In this document: positions 22,825 through 33,350 of the stretch, piece after piece
Layout: every line of letters begins with the position of its first letter
Numbering within the stretch: position 1 is the first letter of the stretch
DNA from: Muraenolepis orangiensis
Taxonomy: Eukaryota; Chordata; Actinopteri; Gadiformes; Muraenolepididae
Length of the DNA: 64,000 nt
Assembly: GCA_027704905.1 (NCBI GenBank)
Contig: JANIIK010000499.1
Coordinates: 62,001-126,000 of the forward strand
Direction of reading: 5' to 3'
Notes under the pieces: generated by a model
Seen by the model: only the letters and a program-made list of their open reading frames with translations
What the model was told of the DNA's origin: nothing
Databases searched by the model: none
Made by a program: the position numbers and the translations under genes

Positions 22825-25775
22825 CAATGTTCCCTCTAATTGTTCATGTGTCTGGGCATACACACAAGCTCCCTGAGCACACTGAGGACCACTGTGAGCA
22901 ACATCAGATGTGCATGCTGTGGCCACACACCAGTTCAAAACTTGGATCATAGCAAGTTACATGGCTTATTAAAATAATCAAATTACAGCAGCAATTTTCA
23001 CTAGTTTACTTTTAATATAAGTGATTTGACAAACTAAAGGAAAAAGACAAAAATCTTGTTGTTCATGAGATGTGTAGTATGTTTTATGTGAGAGTCCTGC
23101 TTGGCCATGGGAAGAGTCTTGCTTTGGCCTGTGTGAGGTCCTGTTCTGGAGGAAATGATACATATACACCTTTCAGACATAACATTTTGTTCACATTAAA
23201 ACATTCACATTTTGCACAATGACGTGTGCTGTAGCTTGTGATACAGTGTAAATTCCTGTAACTGTCTGTAAAATATGTAATTACTCAGTTTTTTATTATC
23301 ATTTCTACTACCCATAAATGATCTAGTAGTAACATAATTTAATGATTAATATGCATAAACAAAAAATATTAATAAATGTCACTAGAATATGCACAAATCT
23401 GACTTAAATTTTACCTTATTTTTCACGTCTGTCCTTCTCACTTCTCCAATGGTTGTACACTTTGTCCAGGTTGATGGCTTCGTCTGCTTCTTGCTTTGAC
23501 TTTATGCGCATCAGCTGGTCCAAATGTGCCACTTCAAGACGATTTCTGGATGCTGTTTTGATACGATTCATTAAACTGAATCCTCTTTCACAATCTGCAC
23601 TGGAAGCTTGAAATGTAGCACAAATATCCACAAGCTGTGAGATCTCCTTTAGCTCCTCACATCTAAGTGCTGCAGCAACCATATCTGAGAATGTGCTGAT
23701 TGACCCCTGTTTAAGTTTTTGCTTCATTATGTACTTGAATTCAGCATATTGACTGTTAATGGCCTCCATAGACTGTGGGTGGTGGAGAATGGCCTCATAC
23801 TTCTTTGCCAGTGTGGCAATGTCTGCTGATCCATAGTCAAAACTGATGTCTGAGCTCAGTGCTTCAATGTCAAATGCAGACCACTCCTTTAATTCATCCT
23901 CTGGAAAACGAGCATCCATGTGATCACAGAGCTTACTAATGAAAAGAGTAATCTCACCAGTATTTCTGCCATCAGCTGATGAGGTCCCCATTGCCTCTTT
24001 GACACGGTCACTCCACTGTACATCCTTCCGCTTCAAGTATTGGGAACGCAACTTCTCAATCTTTGCTCTGGCAAAGCAATGTCCTTCCATCACAGTCAGG
24101 TTGCGTCTTTGGAAAGTGAGGCAGAGTTTTGCTAGCTCACCCAAAACATCTCCCAGAGCAGTGACAGTAACCTTGAACTTTGAATCACTCAGCTTTTTGT
24201 AGCAGTACTTTGCCACTGGATCTCCGTTATCACTGGATTCTCTCTTGCAGTATTCTTCAAGCACAGTGTAGTTCCTCAGAACAGCATTGACAGCTTGGTG
24301 CCGCGACAGCCATCGCACTTCGTTCAGAGGCCTGAATGACAGTGTATCTTCATCAAGAATCTTTGCTAGGTCCTCCATTTTGCCCCTCTTCACAGTGGAC
24401 CGAGAGAAAGTGGAATACACAGTTCTAAGAAGAGTTTCCACATCTCGCATCATAGGTACGTTTTTCCAGGCATCATCAATGCCCAAGTCCTCTCTATGGG
24501 CCACACAATGTTGTTCGGTTAGGTGTGGTATTTGGCGCTTTAACAAAGCCGCGACTCCGTTGTGTTTTCCTAGCATTACTGTGGCACCATCGGAGGTCAG
24601 CATCACCATTCTCTGCAGGTCCAGTCCATGTTTGGAGTAAAACTGAGTTATTGCCTGCACAATATCCCGAGCAGTGCATGCTGTCAGCTGGATGATGCCA
24701 CCAAACACAGTTTTATAGTTAACATCATTTTCCTTCCTGTATTTAATATATAGGACTAGCATTTTGTGTACTGATATGTCTGTGCTCTCATCTACTATCA
24801 GGGTATGCCAGGGTGCATTTTTAACACTGCACATAGTCTCATTCTGCACTATCTCATTGATTGAGTTCACAAATTCAAAGGCATAGTTTTTGCTTCGCCA
24901 GCTTTCTGGTATACTCACATACTTTGCCATGTGATCGTGGATTTGTTGAACTGACAGTATTGATGCATTCATTTTGATGGCTAGTAAAATGTTGTCAATG
25001 ACAACTTTAACTTGCTTGGGGTCAGATTTTGTTTTGTGTGACAGCTCGTTCTTTTTCTCTCTGTCTTTTGCGTTTTCCTGCAATAATGTACCAATCCCCT
25101 GTCCCATCTTGAGTCTTCGTACAATTCCAACAGCTTTCAAATGACTTTTCTGCTGAATGTGACGCTTGAGGTAGTCCAACTTCCATTCAGTCCACATTTT
25201 TCCCTCGGAAAACTCATTTGCTACTTTAGCTTCGCTGCATGTTTTGCAGAGTAGACCCTTCTCACTCGAAAAAGAAAAAATCTCACCCAGTTTCACCGCT
25301 TGTTCTTCTATTTGAACATACTCCGACAGCCATTCCATCTTAAAAGAACCACATTTCTTTTTTACAATGGCTTGGTGAGTGGATGTGTCGCTGCCCGTTC
25401 GTTTCGCCATGATAAGGGGTTAGCATTTGCGTCTCGTAACTCCGCCGCACTGTTGTTAGCTAGCTAACCTGCACGGCGCGAATGGGCAGGGCAATAGTGT
25501 CAATGCTATGATTGGCTGCGTAGCGTAAGTGAACCGAATCGTATCATTGGCTGGACACCTGTCACTCACTGAGTTACGTTGCAAAATAGTACAGAAAACA
25601 AAATGATTATTATTATTATTGGTTTAATTGATTAGATAAGATTAGGACTAATATTAGATATTAATTAATACGTTTATGTTGAATTTTATTTTATGCGCTG
25701 CATAGATTTTCTTGTGCGCTGAGAATGTGCGAGCAGTGCGCGATTGCCCAAGCGCGCAGCTTAGAGGGAACATTG
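22825..25775 (-). mobile_element. hAT transposon with intact transposase
   Basis: The element is 2951 bp. Termini are CAATGTTCCCTCTAA and TTAGAGGGAACATTG, and the flanking 8-bp target duplication CACATGAC is perfect (22817-22824 and 25776-25783). It contains one uninterrupted 664-codon transposase gene on the minus strand. It inserted into an L2-like LINE whose reading frame resumes on the other side. Of all DNA transposons in the window, only this one has an open transposase and complete ends, so it may still be active or was until recently. Confidence 0.95.
23416..25410 (-). CDS. hAT superfamily transposase, 664 aa, intact
   Basis: Single uninterrupted frame from MAKRTGSDTSTHQ to HWRSEKDRREK. 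Near residues 50-100 there is a TTF/BED-type zinc finger (CKTCSEAKVA, later LKRHIQQKSH). The catalytic hAT domain follows with LIVDESTDISVHK (about residue 205), MLTSDGATVMLGKHNGVA (about 270), EQHCVAHREDLGIDDAW (about 300) and NEVRWLSRHQAV (about 365). The C-terminal dimerisation region is ATFQASSADCERGFSLMNR and SRNRLEVAHLDQLMRI (about 605-640). The protein resembles the ZNF862/KIAA1586-like group of hAT-derived proteins. Its role would be binding the element's ends and catalysing cut-and-paste transposition in the nucleus. It lies entirely within the element's inverted repeats, so it is an element gene and not a domesticated host gene. Confidence 0.92.
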   Translation of the reverse strand: MAKRTGSDTSTHQAIVKKKCGSFKMEWLSEYVQIEEQAVKLGEIFSFSSEKGLLCKTCSEAKVANEFSEGKMWTEWKLDYLKRHIQQKSHLKAVGIVRRLKMGQGIGTLLQENAKDREKKNELSHKTKSDPKQVKVVIDNILLAIKMNASILSVQQIHDHMAKYVSIPESWRSKNYAFEFVNSINEIVQNETMCSVKNAPWHTLIVDESTDISVHKMLVLYIKYRKENDVNYKTVFGGIIQLTACTARDIVQAITQFYSKHGLDLQRMVMLTSDGATVMLGKHNGVAALLKRQIPHLTEQHCVAHREDLGIDDAWKNVPMMRDVETLLRTVYSTFSRSTVKRGKMEDLAKILDEDTLSFRPLNEVRWLSRHQAVNAVLRNYTVLEEYCKRESSDNGDPVAKYCYKKLSDSKFKVTVTALGDVLGELAKLCLTFQRRNLTVMEGHCFARAKIEKLRSQYLKRKDVQWSDRVKEAMGTSSADGRNTGEITLFISKLCDHMDARFPEDELKEWSAFDIEALSSDISFDYGSADIATLAKKYEAILHHPQSMEAINSQYAEFKYIMKQKLKQGSISTFSDMVAAALRCEELKEISQLVDICATFQASSADCERGFSLMNRIKTASRNRLEVAHLDQLMRIKSKQEADEAINLDKVYNHWRSEKDRREK

Positions 25776-26202
25776 CACATGACTACTGCCCATACAGCAA
25801 TAATCGGATTATCAAGTTTGCAGACAACAGCACAGTGTCGGCCTGATAAGGGAGGACGAAGAAACCGAGTACAGAGATGAGGTAATGTGTGCTTGCTGAA
25901 TGTCAGCAAGACTAAGGAGCTCACCGTGGACTTGAGGAGCCACCGGGGCACTGACTCCACCATCAGCCTGGACAAGACACTGTGGAAACAGTCAGCTGCT
26001 TCTGTTTCCTAGGGCTACAGATTTCAGACGACCTGGCGTGGACCCGCAACACGGCTGTCATGCTGAAGAAGGCACACCAGCGCCTCTATGCCCTGCGGTG
26101 CCTCAGGAGAAGCAGGATAGGCCAATGGTGGCTAGTGAACTTTTACCTTGCCACTGTAAAGAGCGTCCTGCCGAGTGGCGTCACTGTGTGGTAGGGCAAC
26201 AC
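25776..26202 (+). mobile_element. L2-like LINE fragment, reverse transcriptase 3' part
   Basis: Encodes RIIKFADN (a decayed FADD box) and, after a gap, ISDDLAWTRNTAVMLKK, RLYALRCLRRSRIGQWW, LVNFYLATVKSVLPSGVTVW. These are the thumb and C-terminal blocks typical of fish L2-like LINEs. Stops and frame changes interrupt it. It is collinear with 22790-22824 across the hAT insertion. Confidence 0.75.
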
Positions 26203-26607
26203 CACTACACAGGACACGAAAGCCATCCAGAAGGTCATGGTCACCATCGTGGAAAGTACTCCTGTTGGGTTTATATAACATAATGTAACACTTGTGATAA
26301 TAACACAGCCTGGTAAACCCTTTATCCCTCCAACAACTTCTGTTAACTAACATTACTTGTCAAGGGCACTGAAGTTGGTTGGGTCGGTCCACAAAAACAG
26401 AACGATTACATAAAGATATGACATATTTTGAAAAGTCTGATTTAATGTTTACTGCAAAGTCGTTGACTTGGATGTTTTGTCCTCTTCAGGATCGGAGGTG
26501 CGTTAAACGGATCCACAAATCCCCCCCCCTAACGAAACACAACCCAGGCTTGTCTGTCGGTTAGTGCATCTGATCGCACAACTGTTTGGTATTTTGGCTA
26601 AACCTGG
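26203..26607 (-). repeat. Inverted duplicate, right arm
   Basis: Reverse-complement partner of 18752-19145. Its first 50 bases are the 3' continuation of the LINE fragment at 25776-26202. The junction of LINE and flanking sequence near 26255 is shared by both arms, so that junction is older than the duplication. Confidence 0.85.
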
Positions 26608-26699
26608 TTGAAATACCTCAATGAAAAAGCTATTGAATAGCTGGCAGGCAGCCGAAGAAAAGTGTTTTGCCCTCAAGGTGCATGTTGGTGTCACGCACG

Positions 26700-26878
26700 G
26701 TACCTCCCATCTCGTTCTCTTCCTGGTTGTTGGCTAAATGTTGGTAGAGGAAACGTTTGATTTGTTATGCAGCGGAGCATGCATTTTAAACGTCAATATC
26801 GCTGACGATCATGCTTATTAAATTGTGGTGGCGAGCATCGTGATTGTGATTACAATTAGATTAATTGTGCAGCCCTAG
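26700..26878. repeat. hAT MITE-like remnant
   Basis: Contains a terminal sequence gattaattgtgcagcccta characteristic of short non-autonomous hAT repeats in fish. Only the right end is convincing; the left end seems lost toward the inverted duplicate arm. No target duplication was found. Confidence 0.4.
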
Positions 26879-26990
26879 GTGTTGGTGGATCTGGATCTGA
26901 CGCAAATGAGGTCACTGATGACCTGGTCACTGATCATCTTTGTTTTCATCCCCCCCCCCCCCCCCTGCTTGCTCTCTCCTTGGCAAACAG

Positions 26991-27073
26991 ATGAAGAGGA
27001 AGTTGGACCATGGCCCTGAGGTCCGATCTTTCTCTTCTGGTAAAAAGCCCTATAAAGGCACAGAGTATCAAAG
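26991..27073 (+). CDS. fbxw7: fbxw7 exon with MKRKLDHG segment
   Basis: Fbxw7 is the substrate-recognition subunit of an SCF (Skp1-Cul1-F-box) ubiquitin ligase that targets phosphorylated cyclin E, Myc, Notch and Jun for degradation. This exon reads MKRKLDHGPEVRSFSSGKKP and then YKGTEYQ, matching the basic, nuclear-localisation-like segment shared by vertebrate isoforms. It follows a strong acceptor (pyrimidine tract, then AG at 26989-26990) and ends with donor GTAAGA at 27074. It is 83 bp and leaves two bases (AG), completed as Ser by the next exon. The acceptor indicates upstream isoform-specific first exons, which I do not see in this window. The ATG could also serve as an internal start. 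Confidence 0.93.
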
Positions 27074-27481
27074 GTAAGACCGGCAGTTACGTCTGCTGGG
27101 CCTTCCAGACAGCACAGGAGTGACAACCTTTATGGCTATAATGCAATATGCTTAACGGCTCTAAATACTTAAATACGTAAATATATATATACCTGGACGG
27201 GAAGGAGTATATGAAAAGTTTAATAACTAGTATTTGCAACATTTATTTGACCTTCCCCACCCTGATTCATCTCAAATTTTATTATTTATTATAATATTTT
27301 AAAGTCTGTTAAGTTTTCATTTCTTAAACTATTTTAAGGTGACATTTATAGACTGAATTCATTTCTGCCAATGTTAACTTTGAAGCCCCCTCCCACTGTT
27401 TTCAGACCTAGAGTCATGCAGTACAATTATTGGAAACTTTTCAGGAGGTCAGTATTTAAGCTTCTTCCTCGTTTCTCGCAG
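27074..27481 (+). other. fbxw7: fbxw7 intron, 408 bp
   Basis: Spliced-out interval between the first two listed exons. It contains only a short TA repeat near 27182 and a pyrimidine-rich 3' end (cttcttcctcgtttctcgcag). Confidence 0.9.
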
Positions 27482-27623
27482 CCCACTGGGGAGCGTCCTG
27501 TGCCCGGCCACACCCACCACGTTTGGCCACATCAGAACAGCCAATTGTCAGGGGCAACAGAGGCAGCGAATCACCTCCATCCAGCCACCCACAGGTCTCC
27601 AAGAATGGCTCCGTACATTTCAG
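27482..27623 (+). CDS. fbxw7: fbxw7 exon, ATPTTFG to WLRTFQ
   Basis: 142 bp, entered in phase 2. After the shared Ser codon it reads PLGSVLCPATPTTFGHIRTA and ends SIQPPTGLQEWLRTFQ, which matches the segment before the dimerisation domain. Acceptor AG is at 27480-27481 and donor GTGAAT at 27624. The two exons together are 225 bp, so phase is preserved. The alternative frame across this exon is also open but does not match the family. Confidence 0.95.
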
Positions 27624-28299
27624 GTGAATACTGTGGGAGTGGTTTGCGTAAGTGTGCACAAGCGTGTGTTTCCCAGTACATTGTCCCATTGCTTTTCCGG
27701 TTGGATTTGATAAGCCCTCAATCAAGAATCTCATCCAAAAACAGAAGTTGTTCCCCATCAGTGTTCGCTTAGTTGTACAGGTAATTTCTTTCTTGTTGTT
27801 TTTTATAAACCCCCATCACCCAACCCTAGTTCCATGTAGCACTGTAGCATGGAATATAAATTAGCCTAACCTTTTCTGAGAAAGCACTGTTCCCAGCGAG
27901 TATCCCTTTGCCAAGAAACTTCAAGATTTATTTTACAACCCAAAGAAAATCGACTGTTCTTTACATTTTAAAGTGCCGTGATCTGCCCCATGGACTTGTC
28001 TTCTGCTTCTATCGTGCGTGTTTGTGGCGTGTAGTGCAGCTTAACCGTTTGGAGTAGAACATTTTTTTTTTATATCAACTTATATTTTATATATCACGCG
28101 GTCCACAGGCAGTACTCGTCTACTCGTCTTCAGAATATTTCCAATAACAGAGCTGCACATCATAACATTCAATTTTTATTTCTGCATAGAATAAAACAAA
28201 CCATTAGAAAGTAGTTTCATTAAGCCAAACCGTGTTTAGTGGCAACCTGACAAAAGTACACAAGCCGATTTCACGATCGGTGTTGAAATTACTCACGCG

Positions 28300-28905
28300 A
28301 TAAGATATGAAGGAGTTCAAGTATCTCGATGTCTTGTTCTCGAGTGAGGCAATGATGAATAGGTGCAGCAGGAGCGGTATTGGGTGCCCTTTACCGCACC
28401 GTTGTGACTAAAATAGTCAGAAGGCAAAGCTCTCTATCTACCAGTCAGTCTTCGTTCCTACCCTCGCCTATGGTCATGAACTATGGGTGATGACCGAGAA
28501 GGACAAGATCGCAAATACAAGTGGCCAAAATGAGTTTCCTCAGGAGGGTGGCTGGCATCTCCCTTAGGGATAGGGTGAGAAGCTCAGTCACTTGTGAAAG
28601 GCTCTTGAGTAGAGCCTCTGCCCCTTTTGCGTAGAAAGTAGCCAGTTGAGGGGGTTCAGGCATCTAGTAAGATGCTTCCTGGTCTGCTCCCGAGGGAGGT
28701 TGTCCAGGCACATCCAGCTCGGAGGAGACCACAGGGCAGACCAAGGTACAGGTGGGGTGATTAAATCTCCATGTTGGCCTTGGAACGCCTCTGACTGGGA
28801 TCCCCCAGTCAGAGCTGTTCGATGTTGCCAGGAAGAGGGTTTGGAGTCCCCTACTGGAGCTGCTACCTCCGACCTGGATACGCGGTAGACAATGGATGGA
28901 TAGGA
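28300..28905 (+). mobile_element. LINE 3' fragment in fbxw7 intron
   Basis: Encodes decayed blocks of a fish non-LTR retrotransposon C terminus: EFKYLDVLFSSEA-like sequence, GHELWVMTEKDKIAN, KMSFLRRVAGISLRDRVRS and a GRP-R-W-D-like block near 28720-28770. Frames change several times. It ends near gacaatggatggatag, a common 3' tail in these elements. I cannot name the clade with certainty. Confidence 0.6.
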
Positions 28906-28960
28906 GTGTAGTTGCGTGTAAGTTGTCCGACCCATGATTCGGGCATCTCATGCTTTAAGC

Positions 28961-29305
28961 CATGGGTCGGCAACAGCCCGCGAGCCATTGGTGGCCAGCA
29001 ATAATATTTGGCCCGAAAGTATCGAATCGACAGTCGCACATATAGGCTATATTGTCCGAATCGAGAATGCAGTGACATTTTCCGCCAGGGCTGTACTGGT
29101 CATCTGGCATACCGTGAGCCGACACAACCCCCCTGTCAACGTTCGCCGCTGATCGCGCAGCACCCGAAAGAAAAGTCAAAGCATTAGAACGTGTCGCATA
29201 TTTTAACAATCAATTACTTAAATTACCTTTTGATCATGTTCTGGCCCGTCATCTACTGGCTCAGAAAAAAATTGGCCCATGGCCAAACTTACTTGCCAAC
29301 CCCTG
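28961..29305. mobile_element. Short non-autonomous hAT element (MITE)
   Basis: 345 bp with imperfect terminal inverted repeats CATGGGTCGGCAA and TTGCCAACCCCTG and a perfect 8-bp target duplication CTTTAAGC (28953-28960 and 29306-29313). It has no coding capacity. It lies in the intron before the D-domain exon. Confidence 0.88.
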
Positions 29306-29779
29306 CTTTAAGCCCTCCGTTACGCTGATGGCGAAGCACACCGTGAGCTCTCTGCTCAGACCCGTCATGAAAGCAAGCAGGGATCCATTTGAACTACCCC
29401 CCCCCCCCCTTTTTATCTGCAGATCCAGCGCCTCTCACTGAAGCTTTCGACTGACCGTTTACAAGTGTGTTTGCCACATCTTCCGTTCTACCTCATCTGC
29501 AAGGATTAATTTGGGATTTCACCGCTCTACTGTGGGAGATGTGCAAACTTCACTGTCCCAAAGTCATTCTAGGCCTAGTAGGCTACTGTGAAATGCACTT
29601 GTGTATGTGGGCCAAGTATTGGCACAGTTATATTTCCCAGTTTCCCTGACATTCACCTTTTGCTGTAAGTATGACTCTATTACCCCCCCCATGCTTGGTA
29701 AAACTATAGGCACAGTAGCTCCTTGTATTTCCACGTGGTGTTTTCCTTGATGTTTTACCGTGGTCGCCGTGCATTCCAG

Positions 29780-29914
29780 AGCTGGAGTGGTCCCGAGAAG
29801 TTACTGGTGCTGGATGAGTTGATCGACAGCTGTGAGCCCACACAAGTCAAGCACATGATGCAACTGATTGAACCACAGTTTCAGCGTGACTTCATCTCCC
29901 TGCTGCCCAAAGAG
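29780..29914 (+). CDS. fbxw7: fbxw7 exon, dimerisation (D) domain
   Basis: 135 bp, phase 0 at both ends. Reads SWSGPEKLLVLDELIDSCEP and continues to QLIEPQFQRDFISLLPKE. This is the D domain through which Fbxw7 homodimerises to engage paired degrons. It is nearly identical to the mammalian sequence as I remember it, with conservative changes only. Acceptor TTCCAG and donor GTGAGA flank it. A 14.4-kb intron follows, filled with repeats and NuMA-like sequence. Confidence 0.96.
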
Positions 29915-30324
29915 GTGAGACCGTCCACCCAACCACCCTGTCTGGGAACCTTCAACCCTTTAACCCCCGCAATGTGCGGGGGAGGGGGGGGGGGTGACTA
30001 ATCTTCATTAAATCTACGATTTCCTTTCTTTCCTTAAAAAAGCTGAATATTCGGCTAGCCCATTTCCAAAATATAAGTCCTTACATACTTAAAATAGAAA
30101 TACAGTAAATGGATGCATGCCACATGACTAAATATCATGAATTGTCTATCCCCATATCCATCCTCTACCGCTTATCCGGGATTGGGTCGCGGAGGAAGCA
30201 GCTTCAGCAATTTAAGTAATATAAAATTTTATTTTTATTTCTTCAAAATATATACAGACAAATTAATTACATTTAATATAAATTGTGGGTGTTTGTTACC
30301 CACAAACTTGTTGTGGTGTTTGTT

Positions 30325-30710
30325 GGATGGATAGAAGTCCTTTATTAGTCCCACAGCGGGGACATTTACATTGCTACAGCAGAAATGGACAGTGCAGATA
30401 AAGAGGTTGGTAACCGTAAGACAAATAAGTACACATGGATGAATAAATAGCAGCATATAGACAAAGTGTATAAAAATGAATAATTATAAATTATAAAAAA
30501 TAACTGAACATATGAGTAGCAGCCAGTAATGTGTATAACGAAATGTATATTGCACATAGACGGTGTTATTGCACAACGAGTAGTTGAAGTCTGTGGTGAT
30601 CTAGCAGGGGCTATGGTGGTTGGACAGTCTGCCAGCTGTATGGACCCCAGGAAGAATAGCCACAGCACTGCCCCAATAGTGACTATTGGGGATCCAAATA
30701 AACTTAAACT
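30325..30710 (-). repeat. LINE 3' UTR-like fragment
   Basis: The stretch begins tcctttattagtcccacagcg and includes cattgctacagcagaaatgg, a pattern common at the 3' ends of fish LINEs in inverse orientation. It has no coding sequence. It directly abuts the first NuMA-like segment at 30714. Confidence 0.45.
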
Positions 30711-30713
30711 TAA

Positions 30714-33350
30714 ACAGTACCTGCTTTCTCCTGAGCTGGCTTTGGCCGACGGTCAACTGCGGGAGCATAATAATAATAACTTTATTTATATAGCACTTTT
30801 CATACAAGATGCAGCCCAAAGTGCTTCACATTACATGATAAAAGAAAGATAAAACAATGAATAATAACAGATTAAGGAAAAGAACATAAAGTAAACCACA
30901 CAGTCTAAAATCACAAGCAAAGAAAATGGATAAAATCGATGATTAAAAAGAGTTGCTAATTAAAAGCAATATTAAAAAGGTATGTTTTCAACTGTGGTTT
31001 AACGATGTCCACTGAGCCAGCCTCTCTAATATGTGTTGGGATTGTGTTCCACAGCTGTGGTGCATAGAAATTAAAAGCAGATGCCCCAATTTTCCCTTGG
31101 GGCCCCCAGGAACCTTTCTAAGAGCAGCTGTGGAGGACCTTAGGGCTCGTGAGGGGACATTAAAAGACAGGAAATCAGAAATGTACGAGGCTGCTAAATT
31201 GTTAAGAGCTTTAAAAACAAGTAGAAGGACTTTAAAATCAATTCTAAAAGATAGAGGGAGCCAATGCAATGCAGCTCAAACTGGAGTAATGTGCTCTCTC
31301 TTCCTTGTTTTCGTTAAACGTCTAGCAGCAGAGTTCTGAATTAGCTGTAGCTTGTCTATTGATTTGTTAGGAAGACCAGTGAAAAGAGCATTGCAATAGT
31401 CCATCCTGTTGGGTTAAAAACAGTCGAACCTTAGCAATATTTCGTAGATGGAAAAAGGCAGTTTTTGTCACCTTATTTATGTGGGTATTAAAACTTAAAT
31501 GAGTCTTACTATTGCTTCCGATTTATTCTGGTGAGCCAAACTTCCTAACCCATTAAAAAGTGCTTCCCTTTTGGCTTTAGGGCCTACTAAAAGTATTTCG
31601 GTTTTGTCTTCATTAAGTTTAAAAAAATTATCGCTCATCCATCGATCAATTGCAGACAGACAGGTAGTCAAGGAGCATAAAGCATTTGGATCATTTGGCT
31701 CAACAGAAATATACAATTGTGTGTCGTCAGCATAGCTATGGAAATCAACATTGTGTTTTCTGATAACATTTCCTAGAGGTTAACATGTATAATGAAACAG
31801 AAGGGGACCAAGGCAGCTTCCCTGTGCAACACCAAAGGACATGTCATGTTCCTCAGATACAAAGTCACCCAAACTAACATAACATTTTCTCTCTATAAAA
31901 TATGTTCGAAACCAGTTCAATGCACATTCAGATAATCCAACCCAGTTTTCCAATCTGTGAATTAGTATGCTATGGTCAAGTGTATCAAATGCAGCGCTCA
32001 AGTCCAAAAGGATAAGAACTGAAACCCTGCCATCAGCAGCACTAAGTCTAAGATCGTTTGTTACTTTAATCAGAGCCGTTTCTGTACTGTGATTAGATCT
32101 AAAACCGGACTGGAATTTCTCTAAGATATAATTTTCATTTAAAAAGTTATTTAATTGATTAAAAACTACTTTTTCAAGTATCTTACTCATAAAAGGTAAG
32201 TTGGAAATAGGCCTAATTACTTAAGACATTATAATCTAAATTTGATTTCTTTAATAGCGATTTCACAACAGCCGTTTTGTATGCATTGGGAAAAATTCCA
32301 GTCTCGAGGGATGTATTAATTATTTTAAGAACTGATTCAGAGAGACTATTAAAAAACATTTTTTTTTAAACTTTGTGGGGACAGGGTCAAGATTACAAGT
32401 TGATGATTTACTGTGTTACAATTTTATGAAGTTCTGGTTCAGAAATGTTACTAAGATTCTGACTCGTGAGGAGGAGCAACACAACAGCCAGGAAGACAAC
32501 CCTCTGGAGGATTCTTTGAACACCACAGTCCAGCACCCCGCTTGACGGTCGCTCGGAGCGGCTGGCCCGCAAGCGCCGTGGGTTGGGCACTGACTCTCTG
32601 GAGAGCCTGTATTTCACTCCCATGGCCAAGGCACAGACAAACAGCTCCCACCCCAGTGTCGACACAAAGCGGCGTGTGGACAACACGTCCAACAAGTCCA
32701 TGGCTGATTCCACCATGAACCATGTCAAACGGCGCAGGAACACCCGGAAAAACCCCGGACACGGACTGCCTGGCGACCGCATCAACGTCTTCTACAGCCT
32801 GACGTCGGCCCGATCCCAGCCCAACCTCTCCAACAGCCCGGCGGCCAGGCCCGTCTCCGTGGAGCTGTTCGGCACGCCGGCCGACAAGGCGGCCTCCGAG
32901 AGCGTTCGGCTGCTCAGTCTGCCCGGCTACAGACTGAGCACCACCGACAGCATGGCCCCGTCGCGCAGTACAGTCTGTGTGGGAGCGGAGAATGAGTCAG
33001 ACAATGCGCCATATTGGATGAGGATCGCTGAGCTCCAGGCCAGGAACAAGACCTGCCTTCCCCACCTCAAGAGCAGCTACCCTGTGGAGTCCAGGAGTCC
33101 AGAGTTTATCATCACGGAAGACAACATGCGCACCGGCGACACCATCTGCAGGGCTTCTGTGAGGCCCGACCAACTGCAGGACTCCCTCTCCTCCCACCGC
33201 CTGTCCCACATGGTGGGGCCGACGAGCACCGTCGGAGCCGCACCCAGCTCTCCTCCAGCCGGCTGCACCCAGCTCTCCTCCAGCCCCCGCCGGTCCAAGT
33301 GTACCGCCTCCTCACGACCACAGTACCCGCTTTCTCCTGAGGTGTGTGTT
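30714..33350 (+). pseudogene. numa1: NuMA C-terminal-like copy, split by a LINE
   Basis: A short left piece (30714-30773) encodes LLSPELALADGQLREH. Sequence resumes at about 32453 after a LINE, with KILTREEEQHNSQED. The main frame from 32583 reads GTDSLESLYFTPMAKAQTNS, RINVFYSLTSARSQPN, SVRLLSLPGYRLSTTDSM, YWMRIAELQARNKTCLPHLK, SSYPVES and EDNMRTGDTI. These blocks align in order with the C-terminal tail of vertebrate NuMA (SLESLYFTP, LLSLPGYRPTT, WNRIAELQQRN, CPPHLKTCYPLESR, TDEEMKTGD as I remember them), which binds microtubules and organises spindle poles. It is a pseudogene: it lacks the rest of the protein, has a frame change near 32540, and ends at 33343 in the same words that start the left piece. 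Confidence 0.75.
30774..32452 (-). mobile_element. 5'-truncated LINE inside NuMA-like copy
   Basis: Reverse transcriptase blocks on the minus strand: NYILEKFQSGFRSNHSTETA, VLILLDLSAAFDTLDHSIL and FGVAQGSCLGPLLF (32190-31780), a broken palm near 31716-31495, and a C-terminal LPLSFRIDFKVLLLVFKALN (31269-30988). The 3' end is an (aat)n tail next to aactttatttatatagcact at 30774-30800, as in CR1/L2-like fish LINEs. It interrupts the NuMA-like unit between gggagcat and aagattctgac. About 13 bases of the target present in the other copy are missing. Confidence 0.75.

Noticed and set aside
27371..27772. 133-codon plus-strand frame over the second fbxw7 exon
   Set aside because: It uses the wrong frame. 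The exon's correct frame gives ATPTTFG and PPTGLQEWL, which match the gene.
29628..30001. Longer ORF around the D-domain exon (from MYFHVVF, with a Gly-rich tail)
   Set aside because: Only 29780-29914 matches fbxw7 and is bounded by proper splice sites. The extensions are intron read-through, and the Gly run comes from a G homopolymer.
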